Of a DNA stretch of 64,000 nucleotides, positions 43,501 to 55,500 are shown piece after piece (the stretch's first letter is position 1; each line of letters begins with the position of its first letter). A program made the translations under genes and the position numbers. The stretch spans positions 6,758,001 to 6,822,000 of the forward strand of contig CP053175.1 of the NCBI GenBank assembly GCA_014607495.2. The letters run 5' to 3'. The notes below the pieces were generated by a model, which ran no database searches, had not been told where the DNA came from, and worked only from the letters and a program-made list of their open reading frames with translations. Origin of the DNA: Carposina sasakii (Eukaryota > Arthropoda > Insecta > Lepidoptera > Carposinidae).

Positions 43501-46500
43501 ATTACCCGACTGCCCTGGTAGGAGGGTTATTTTCAAGTGTATATTTGTATGTATGTATACATAGGTATGTACAAGACGAATCTAATGATACCTCTTAAGC
43601 TTACACCTGAAAAACATGACCCTCCTTCTTGCGCTGTCGGGTAAAAATAGGTGGTTTATCTATGCTCCCATCAAAGATTATTTCTATAAAGACGGAAGTG
43701 TGATAACCGTACATCTTTACATACCCTTAGAAAAAGTAACATTATTTCTCGAAAGAATCGATAGAGGTTCGTCAGCGACACGCGTTTGCTCTTATCACAC
43801 GCGTTCGTCAAGTCACGTGATGAATTCCAACGCGCTGTTGTTAGTGGTAGTGTGTTGCGACAACGAACATCGATGCCAAGCGATGTTTCATTGTCTTTGC
43901 TTGCACCTATTAGCCCATTACGTCCCTAGGGGCCATTACTATATATAACCCTACTAGTTTAATTAATTGTAAAAAATCTAGAACATTACTATTTAAACAC
44001 TGTATAAGCTAAACAGTAGGGTACCTAAGCATGAACCTTTTTACTTTTTACGCTATCGACTCGCAAGCAAAATCTATGAGATATGATTCATCTAAGGATA
44101 TGACAGTGGGTGACGGACGTTACGTATGTACTATCGAGAGGTTCGTGCTTGCCCCACAGGTGTTAAGTCAGGTGTTATAAGAAAAGCGTGTCTAAAGTTA
44201 GACAATGTTTAAACACGACATTTAAAAGCAAAATGTGTGGAATATCTGTGAAAGGAAATGTTTAGCGTAAACAGTATTCAAATTCTTTTGTAATAAATAA
44301 CTCGGTTAGCTTTTAATTTATAGTTTAGCAAAAAAAAAAAACAATCAAACAAAAAATTAAATAACAAAACCACCCACGGGAAGGAAAAGTTTTTTTTCCA
44401 CGTCGAGACAGATCATGGCGAAGGTAATGCATCCGTTCAGCCGAATAATTCCATCTCACTAGATACGAATACGGCTGACCGGATTATATGCCTTTGCCTG
44501 GGACTAAAGAAAAAGGTTGAGACAATGTGGCGGGAATAGAATTATAACCTATAGAAGTATAGTCCGAAGGCCGATTTTAGGAATTTTTATGGGTGCAAAT
44601 TTGAACCAATCGCGGCTCTGTCATTCAGTGCTCAGCGGTCAGTGGCTACGTGTGTATGTCAACCTAAAGGACTTACCATGACGAAATGTGCACTGAGATC
44701 CTGCCAAAACTATACTCAAAAACATAAGAAAATAAATAACATCACATTTCACCGGTAAATATTTGATGTTTTTACGTAATTTCATTGATAAAACAATAAA
44801 TACACAATCAAATTTTCATATTTTTTTTATCTGTCATTGAAAACAAAATGTTGCCATAAGTGTGAAATTTTACCCTATTTTTAAACATGCAGATTGTAGG
44901 TAAAAGTGGAGGTAACTACCTATCGCAACTATGAATACTCCGGTTATACTTACCTACAGTCTTTTTGTTATAAGAAATATAATCAAATTATGACATTTTA
45001 TGATAACTTAATTAAAAAAGGAGAATGAGTGTATTCCGTCCAAATGGAGTCGGCTAATGAAACTTTATTAATTATAATATAACACATGCATATTATGTTA
45101 TTTTCAGGGTTCTGACTTCTGTTCCGGAACCCTGAACCGCGCCTATATTTATATATTTAAATTTTTAATATTTAAAGAAGAAAAATAAGATAGGAATAAA
45201 AACAGATTCTTTCATTACTCTGGAATTTTAGATTTCCTGCTAACTCAATAACTGCTGACAATTGGATTAAAATTGTAAGACTCAATCGGAGAGAAGATAC
45301 ATGGAAACCAAAACCACAGTCACGTATATGTTCTGCTCATTTTGATGAAAATTTTAAAATAAATAAATCTACATACCCATCTTTATTTTATTATTAACCC
45401 TGGGGCGACATCATAATCATAATGAAAATATATTTTTGCTTTAAGGCGAATTAAATCGATTTACTAGCACCGCCACACATTTTTAATTCAGTTTCATTTA
45501 GCTTCCATAGATAAATATACCTCTTTATATTTCAATATATATTTTTATAATATTTATGTGATAATTATTATCTGAACTTCAAACAGTGGCGGAACTAGTA
45601 GTTGGATCTACTTTGGCTTTGATTGATTGTGGAATTACCTGCAAGCTCTCTCACTGAATTATTTAAAACTATACATATTGTTACTATAATATTATGTTTA
45701 ATTGAAATTAGATCTTTAAAATTGGCATCGTCCTTTCCTTTATTGAATGAAATAAAACCACGGAGAATGGCCTCACAGCTTTGTTGACATAATGACAAAT
45801 TATTCAGAGGGACAATTTTTAACAGAATATTGTATTTTTTGTCACACTTTTGGACCAATGATGTGGAAAAGTCCGATCATCTCCTTTTAATATATTTAAA
45901 TTTCACGATAATTCTACAAGAGTGTGCAAATCAGTATACTTCTCAGCATCAATAACAATTTTATCGACTATTTCCCCACATCTAGGGAAAAAACATTTTT
46001 AAGGCAACATTAATTTTATGTCATGCATACGTCAAGTCGATATTTTATGCCTATTTTTTCGCCTTGCGTTTGGTTGGAACACACTTTCTATAGGTTATAA
46101 TTCTATTGTGGCGGGCAAACTGGCGAAAGTCAAAGCTGGCAAAATAATGTCAACCATATTTTCTTTTCTTGTCCTCTCAATGATTGTTCTACTTTAATTG
46201 AAGAGCTTCGTCATCTTAAAATGGCTTTTCCAATCAACTTGTCCTCACTCCTTCATGATATATCAATTTATAATGTCCTTGTTAAATTTATTATTGTAAA
46301 TAATGTTAAAATATAATTATACATATTATAAGTATATATTTATTAATTATGTTTACCTAAGTATGTAATATCTAATTTATGTCTTTTTTCTTTAGTTAGT
46401 GGTATTTTCAGCCTTTTATTTTGTATATTTATATACATATACAATTTTACTTATCCCATTCCCTATCCAAATTCCTCGCTCTCGTTTAGTTTCTTAATAA

Positions 46501-49500
46501 AAAGTCTTGTTTCCTCGTTTTATATCGTCATTGGCAGTACGCAAACCGCGTGACGCCAAAAAAAAAATCTGGCGAAATTAAAACATAACCACACGGCTGT
46601 GTTCTTGAAATGGGGCAGCGAGAAACTGCAGGATCATAATAGAGACCCCACTGCCACGTTTATCAGGAACAGAATATCTAAATGATCACTGACAAGTTGC
46701 TAGCTCATCGCCTGAGAGAACGCCCCCGAGTTCCTTAGTCGACTCTTATGACATGCACGGAAGGAGATGGAGCTGATGTATTCTAGTGAAGCCCTGAATC
46801 AGTTTCACTAAGTTCCTTGGAACGATGGCGCTAGTTACTATATGTGTGACTAAATCAATTTGTGCACCTGCTGGGATTCGAACACGGAACCTATATGGCG
46901 TGGCAGGCAAGGTCACTACCAACTACACCTATTGGTAGTGTTTTCTTTGAAATTCTTAAGATAAATGAAATGGTTTAGTGGGATTTAATTAAATGACTTA
47001 TACAGGGTGTAACAAAAAGGGTATGTTAAGCGAAAAGCTATGTAAACAGCCCACTACGGAGAACCTATTTCCGAAATTTGAGACCCGTAATCGCATGTTT
47101 ATTTTTCAAGATTGTATGAACATTACTGAGTTGCTTAGGAATCCTCCATACTATCTGGAAAAAACATGCGATTTCAGTTTCAAATTTTGTGGGTAAGTTC
47201 CTTTTAGCGGGCTATTTATATAGCTTTTCGCTTAACATATCCTTTTTGTTACACCCTGTATATGGGGAGTTTCTGCAGATTTTTTTTAGATTTGGAAGGA
47301 AAATAAAAATTAAATATACTGTTCGCCCAATACAGGATAAGTTCACATCATCCGCACAATGCAATTAAAGTAATTCAACGAAATGCAATAAAATAAAATA
47401 AAAATAATAATCCAGGGTATCGAGCTTGCCACAGTGTAAGTACAATACAGTGAGAATACTTGGCTAACTCTCGCTGTGTGTATTGTTCGGTCTGTTATTT
47501 GAAACATTTATAAACTACCTATTATGAAGCATAAAAAATAAAGAAAGACGAAATAGTGGGGCAAAACACGAACTTCTTGACGATCCAAGTACCTACAAGT
47601 AAACAAGGTAAATTGTGTGAATACTTCATATTTGCTAATTTGCTTTTCTAAGAGATAAAATAGATAAATTTATCTTAAGTATTTGTGAGATGTGAAAGTT
47701 GACATTGCTATGAAGTGTTTTTAAGCCTTATCGCTTTTTGAAAAATGTTTTTGTAGTGTTGAATGATTGTTTCAGTATTCGTACTTTTGCTACTACCGTT
47801 ATCACTGATAACACGTTATCACGGTATCCATTCATAAGACATACTTACATACATAAGAATACGACATAGCTCGTAAAGCTTTTTGCATCTAACTATCTTC
47901 ATTAGAAGAGTAAGTAGATATAACTTTTTGTCAGCAGCAAGACTCTTATGTCTTTACAAATGAGTTAATCTGTGGGTTTTGTACTATTCTAGGGTATATT
48001 TTAGGCTTTTCTCCTTTTTATAATTAAAATTAAATAAACCCATGGTTAATCTTTTATACATACAGACATACAATTAGAGTTTTATTGTTTGAGGGCAAGT
48101 ATACATAAATATGTTTGTGGTGAGCAATCGCAAATGAATCGCCATTGCAACGCGATAGTTATATTATTTTGGATCGCAATAACATTATTATCACATACGT
48201 AACCTAGCCCAGATTGGTATCATTAAACCAATTCCAAATTACATATAAATTCGAGTTTTAAAAATGCACGTTACCGATTCACACTGCAGACAATAAGGAA
48301 GTTGACCCACTGTTTCATATTTACACTGTGTGACCGCTCTGTCTGTTTTTAGTACGCAGATGTGGCGGTGTCAGGTTACGTAGCGCTGTCTCTCTCGCAC
48401 ACCCCTCTCTGTCGCACCCGTGACGGCAGTGCAGTCCTATTTTATTTCGTACTACGTTCGAGATTATGGATGTTCGTTATATAGGAGTGAACTTGTTAAA
48501 TGTAGTGAATCCTATTTATGTATGCGCGATAAAATGGCTGAAAGTGTCTGGGTAAAATTTTGCACAGAGATAGATTTTGTAGTCTACCTAATACGTATAA
48601 GTATATTAAGCAAATAAATTTTTTATTTACACCTTATTGGTCAACGTAAAAATTAACATACATAGGTGATAAGCTAGCAACTTGTCGGTGATCACTGGAT
48701 CATATACATCTGTCCCAGCTGTGCTAAACGTGGCTGTGGTATATTCTTTATGATCCTGCAGTTCTACTTCTGGCTACCTCATTTCGGAAACACAGCCGGG
48801 TGTACCTATGTATACAGGGTGTAACAGAAAGGGTATGTTAAGCAAAAAGCTATGTAAACAGCCCACTATAGAGAACCTATTTCCAAAATTTGAGACTCGA
48901 AATCACATTTTTATTTTTCAAGATTGTATGAAATTTTCTGTGATATTTAAAAATTCTCCATACTATCAAAGGAAAAATAAACATGTGATTTCGGGTCTCA
49001 AATTTTGTGAATAGGTTCTCTACAGTGGGCTATTTACATAGCTTTTTGCTTGACATACACTTTTTGTTACACCCTGTATATGTATGTATGCGTTTGGTAT
49101 GCATAGATATAAAAAATATAACTTTTCCTTTTAGCTATGCCGCAGTCGGGTAAAAAGGGACCAATTTACTTTGACCTTCGCCATTAATCATCATACTTCA
49201 ACCTAGCTTAAATGTAATATAATCTTTCCTCTGGTACTTGCGTATCAAATTAGGTGAATAGTCCTGTCCTGCTGCGGGGCTTCACTAGAATACATCAGCT
49301 GCATCTCCTTCCGTGCATGTCGTAAGAGTCGACTAAGGTACTCAGGGGCGTTCTCTTAGGTGATGATGAGCTAGGTCTCACTGAACATTTACAGCTGAGG
49401 GGTAAGCCCGAACCTCTCTATAGTCCGTAACGTCGAACTGTCAATTCCCATAGATTTTGCTAGCGAGTTTAGCGAGTCGCTAGCGTTACGCCGCGTAAAA

Positions 49501-52500
49501 AGGTTCGTGCTTACCCCACTGGCCCTGCTATAGTACAAGTCGAATGACGTACACCTTTGTCAAGTTCTAAAGTTTCATAATAATTAGTGTTTTACTAATT
49601 TACTAATTTCTATAATCCTGAGGTTGCCACGGTTGTTGGCGAAACATATGTAGATTATTAATCTAGTTTTTGATTTTGGAAATAGTGCGATGTATTATCT
49701 TGCATGCTAGGTGCTCGGGTCTGGTTTCTCGTGGCGATTGTACCTATAGTTAGTGCAAGTGCTTGTTTTCGCAGTTATGAGTTATCAGATCCGAGGGTCA
49801 GTGGAGGGTGTAGGGCCCGGTGGTGGGCGCACCCATAGTAAAGTTCTAAAGTGTCAAGAGTTTTTTGGACCATGGGCTTGTCATACAGTAAATTTGATGG
49901 AAATAGTTGGTTTTTTACATCATACAAGTTATAAGTTTCATAACGAATGGCTAACGGCTGGATCGATTTCGATGAAATTTTGAATAGGGATATTGATGGA
50001 AGGCTTAGGTTTACATGGCTTTTTCTCATTGTATTCCAGGGAGTAGATATTAATATAAATAGATAGATAGGTATTTGTACGTTTCATCAAATGTAGGTAG
50101 GTACATTTGAAATCTAACAATATGAGGCACATCAAATTTTAACAGTTCTACAACAAAGCTTCTAAACCTTCAAAATTCTACCCTAACACACAACTGCACA
50201 AAGTTTGCAATCCAGTAGCACCATCAAAAGTCTATGTGTCTATTGAAAAGTAGCCTTTATCACAATAGCGGTAAGGTTTATGGTGCCACATCAGGTTTTA
50301 CACGGAGTATCAAATTACCCCTGGCCAAATGGATAGGCAAACTCCCCCCCCCTTTCTTCCCCCTCCCCTTGTGTCAATGTTGATTATTACGGAATATACT
50401 GATAGTCATAGGTACAGGAATACAAAAAATAATGGTGCCTGAAAATCGGCGGTATGAGATCTTCGTAGGGTAAGGATTCAATGAACCTTTTTACGCGTCG
50501 TAACGCTATCGACTCGTAATCAAAATCTATGAGATATGACAGTGTGACGATAGAGCGTTACGGACTATCGAGAGGTTCGTGCTTAACCCACTGATTAAAA
50601 ATGGAATTTTGTACACATGCCTGAGAAAGGACATTTGCTACTTTTAATCCCTTAATATTTATAAATGTGAAAGTTTTTAAGAATGTTTGTTACTCGATTT
50701 TGATGAAACTTTGCATATAATATACCATTACACAATGGCAATGGTCTGTAGTGGGCCAGCATGGGCCATTATGCACTGTGGCCTAAAGCATTAAATAACA
50801 TGGCTGGTTTTTCCACTAGACGACACGATCTCGGCTAGTACGGGTAGATGACGAAATGTCGTGGTAGTATGGTATTATTGTCGTGTTGGCTGTAAGGGAA
50901 AAATTGCTGTTCCGATGCAGCTGAATTGCAGTCCGTGTGTCTTAACTCGACAGAACACGTAATAATAGGTAGCTATTATTACGCGCTCTGTGCTTTACTT
51001 TCTTTAACTCGTGCGCAGTCGCGGTCGTCCGCTAGTAATGAAATATTTGATCCCGGGCAGCGTCGCCCGCGCCGGGACTTCTGGTCCAGTGGGCCAGAAC
51101 AGATGCGCTATTGACCGACTCAATTTATTTTAAAATAAGTTTTTTTTTCTTTCTTTTTACTTTTAATAATAACTTGGTGACCATTAGTGAGTTTTCCGCT
51201 TAAGTTTTTACAATTGGATCGTTATAAAATCTTTCCTTATGAATATAGAATATTGGGCAAAGGAAGCTAAAATTTGGCATAGATGTTTATGTTTTTTGGG
51301 CCCATGTTCATCAACGTTCGATTGTTTTTATATTTAATCACTTGGTTAGCAGATTTTAAAGGTGTTTTATGACAACTATGATTTTTTTCCGCTTTCTTTA
51401 TTAATAATTTTATAATATATAATATCTTGACTAAGATAAATTTATAAAAACACTTCTCCATTAATAATCCGTTAGGATATGGTTGATCGTTTCATCTTTA
51501 AACATTGTGCTCAGCACGGATTCAGCTATGTTTTCCGAGATTTGGCTAGTGTATAGCTATCGGTATGCAGAATAACGTTGCCAATATGTAATTTAGAAAA
51601 GAGATGGTAAAATTCGTCATCCGAGTAATTGACCCGGTGGCTTAGTGGTTATAGCGGCTGGCACGGTTTGCAGTGGTCGTGGGTTCGATTCCCACTCGGG
51701 TGAAGAATTTTTTCCATTTTTATTAATAATTTTATGACAACTAATGTATACTTACCATTAAACACAGGTAAAATTATTAACAAATAATAAATATTTATTA
51801 ACAACATTATTCATATGAAAAACCGTCAATAAACACCCTTTCAAATACTTTAATCGGACATTTTGTTTAATGGAACGTTGACGAACATAGGTCCTTAGTT
51901 AAAGGTTCATGAATGGAGACCACGGCTTGGCATGTAGTAGCGTAAGTAGCGTCCTCCGGCCAGATGGACCGTTGACTTGAAGAGGACGGCTGGTAGTGAC
52001 TGGATGGCAAAAACGGGAGATCGAGCCTTGTGATGGGCTCTGGGGGAGGCTCACGTCCAGCAGTGGACTGCAATAGACTAATGTATTTAATGTTTCTTAG
52101 AGAGATTACAGTAAGCACATCAAGAGGGGTAAAACAGGCAATATACACCTATACAATCACAATTCCAAAAAAACGGTTTCCTAAATTTTTTGTCATGTGA
52201 CAGTTTTTTAAGCAGATATGCGAAACATCAAATGTATTTTTTTTCTGAATGACAGACCCTAAACCCCTGAACCTCGGAGCATGTAGAATACAATAATAGA
52301 TATAGTATTACGTAAGAACGAAATTCCTGAAACTCCTACGGGAACGGGAAAAATGGGAAGTCTAATGTTTACGTTTTTAACCTTTGTTCACGCAGCAGAC
52401 GAAGTCGAGGGCGATCGGTAGTCAAAACACATTGAATATAATTATTATATCTTATTCGATACGAAATATAGTAACGTTGCACTTGTAATTGAATACATAT

Positions 52501-55500
52501 GTTTGGACAGATCAGCTAAAAACCAAACAATGAGATTTATGCTATACTTGCTAAATCTTGGTACATATATGCTTTGATCAGCTAACTTGCATATTTATTA
52601 TAAATTCTTAATACTATATTATAATATGTATATATTAAACAGTAAATATTTTATATGTTTGTAGGTATATTATAAGGTAATAATTGAGTAGTATTCATCC
52701 CAGGAAATTATTTTTATCCCGGACAATTACAACATTACGTTTTTCCCCATTTTTGTTTGGGCCAGGCGCCCACTACTGCTAAATAAACTACCTCATACTA
52801 GCGTTATTATTGCATATGTGCTATATTATGCTACGTTGATATTAAAGGGTGAAACTGAAAACTGAAGTGTGTATTCTTAGCATGGCGTAGGCTCTTGTTA
52901 TGTCTGGCGCAGTCGGGTAAAAATGAAGAATAAAAAAATGCAAATTGTGACTTACCTATCTTTGTGTTCAGCTTGTCGATCCCTTTGTCTCCTATTTTTG
53001 AACCAATTTGAAACCTGCAAAAAGATAACAAGTCTAAATATATGTATTATTATTATATAGGTACAATAGGTACCTATTTTGGGACGTATTACCTATACAG
53101 GGTGTAACAAAAGGGGTATATTAAGCGAAATTCCATGAAAATAGCCTACTACAAAAAACTTATCCGTAAAATTTGAGATTCGAAATCACATCTTTATACA
53201 GGGTGTAACAAAAAGGGTATGTTAGGCGAAAAGCTATGTAAATAGCCCACTATAAAGAACCTATCCACAAAATTTGAGATCCGAAATCACATGTTTATTT
53301 TTCCCGATAGTATGGAGAATTTTAAAATATCTCAGGAATTTTCATACAATCTTAAAAAATAAAAATGTGATTTCGAGTTTCAAATTTTGGAAATAGGTTC
53401 TCTATAGTAGGCTATTTATACAGCTTTTCGCTTAACATACCCTTTCTGTTACACCCTGTATATACTTCAAATTTGTATGTAAATAGGTACGTTTCTGAGT
53501 TTTCTATCTGGGCTCTTCATAGTCAATCCACAAAATTTGAGCTTCCTTTCCTAGCTTTTCACTTGACATACTTGTACCCCTTCTGTAGATTTTAGATGGA
53601 TTTTTAAGCTGATATATTATTATATAATATTATATCATCATATACATATAGAGCAAAAAAATTTATAAAAATAACTTTATCAATGTGAATGTAAATAAAG
53701 TATTATTTATGTACAATAAAGAATAAGAATTAAATTATTTCCTTTAAAACTCATTTTTTTACATCATCAGTGAAGCAGATCTTGCGGTCTGAAACCCGAT
53801 CGCCTGTCGATACGCTTCCTCAAACTTTAGATATATTATGTTACATCAAATATGTGTGTTTGTAGTTTGTGAGGTTCCGCTGCTGTTTGATGTGGAAAAT
53901 GAGCTTTTTTGACTTACGCGCTTTTTTGTTTCGATCGGTGTTAATTTGGTATTGTGTATCTTTTAAAATAGGATACGTTATTTAATGAGTTACAATTCAT
54001 ATTTCTAATAATTATTCTTAATTTTAATTAAATTAAATCTTAGTATTCGCACATCTTTTCTTTATGTCAATATACGAAGCTCAGAATCGAGCGGGATAGC
54101 GGAGATCTGCGGAGGGAGGCCATCTGGCCCATCTAGGGGACACAGAAACATAAGTGAAAAGTTCGCATAACATCCGCGGATAAGATTAATTGTAGGGTTA
54201 TATATGTAGGTATTTTGTTGCTCGGGGTTAAAAGTTAAGAGTTGATAGTTATTATTATCCTCGTACCAGCACTGCAACTCCTGTAACCCAGGATCAATAG
54301 AAACGACCAGAGAAATGCCAATAAAGCCAAAGACAATTATAACCTTATTATTATTATAATTGTCTTTGATAAAGCGTAGAAAATCCCAGGAACCTAAATA
54401 TTTTAACTATTACAAATGACATATACAGGGTGTAACAGAAAGGGTATGTTAAGCGAAAAGCTATGTAAATAGCCCACTATAGAGAACCTATTTCCAAAAT
54501 TTGAGACTCGAAATCACATTTTTATTTTTCATGATTGTATGAAAATTCCTGAGATACTCGTATTTAAAAATTCTCCATACTATCGGGAAAAATAAACATG
54601 TGATTTCGGGTCTCAAATTTTGAGGATAGGTTCTCTACAGTGGGCTATTTACATAGCTTTTCGCTTAACATACCCTTTTTGTTACACCCTGTATAAAAGC
54701 GCGTCTAAAGTTAGCCATGGTTTAAAAATGAAATTTCACAGCATTTTGCAGTATGGATGGAATATCTGAACAATATCGAAAAATTCTTACGTACCTAATA
54801 AATAACACGGTTCAAGTTTAAACAATGACGATATTAGTATGAAGATATTAAATAATAGCAATGATAAAAGGGGAGGAAATATATATCATACTAACATACA
54901 CTCGAAAAACATAACCCTCCTTCTGACGCAGTCGGCTAAAATTTAATCAAAATGTTTATAAATATATGAATTGACAGTTTTTTTGTAGTTATAATTACAA
55001 TACCTGTACAGTAGTAAGTCCGGTAGTCTCTGCTAGCTCCCTCTTCTCTCTGGGCGAGGGGTAAGGGTTGTGGAGGTACCAGTCGCGGAGAACCGACCGG
55101 GACTTCTCCTGGGAAAAGTTGTAAGAGTTGGTAAGACACAAGAGGACACAGGCCAGTTGAAGAAGAGACAATATTCAGATTCACGTTAAACCCACACAAG
55201 GTCATGGGTTTTAAGCAACGGTAAGTAAGAATATAAACATGTACATAGATAAATAGAAACATCCACGACTCGGAAACAGACATCGATATTCATCATATCA
55301 ATGTTTGCACCAACCGGGATTCGAACCCAGGGTCACTCACTACCAACTATAGGTATACCAATCCAATCAGCTGTCTAGCAAGAGTTGTAGGAGTGGGTAA
55401 GAGTCACCTACAAGGATACACAAGGGGATAATTTTCATCATCCCTATCCTTATCCTCCTATTACGGCTAAGTAACATTATAAACACGGTTATGTTCTTCT

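Noticed and set aside
43616..43948. 110-codon + strand frame [11 protein letters not shown]
   Set aside because: No recognisable domain and no splice partner; the start overlaps a short dispersed motif ending GTCGGGTAAAAA.
45595..45858. 87-codon minus-strand frame inside the P-like element as a transposase exon
   Set aside because: Opposite strand to the THAP exons, and no catalytic motif could be identified. It could be a nested fragment but is not supported.
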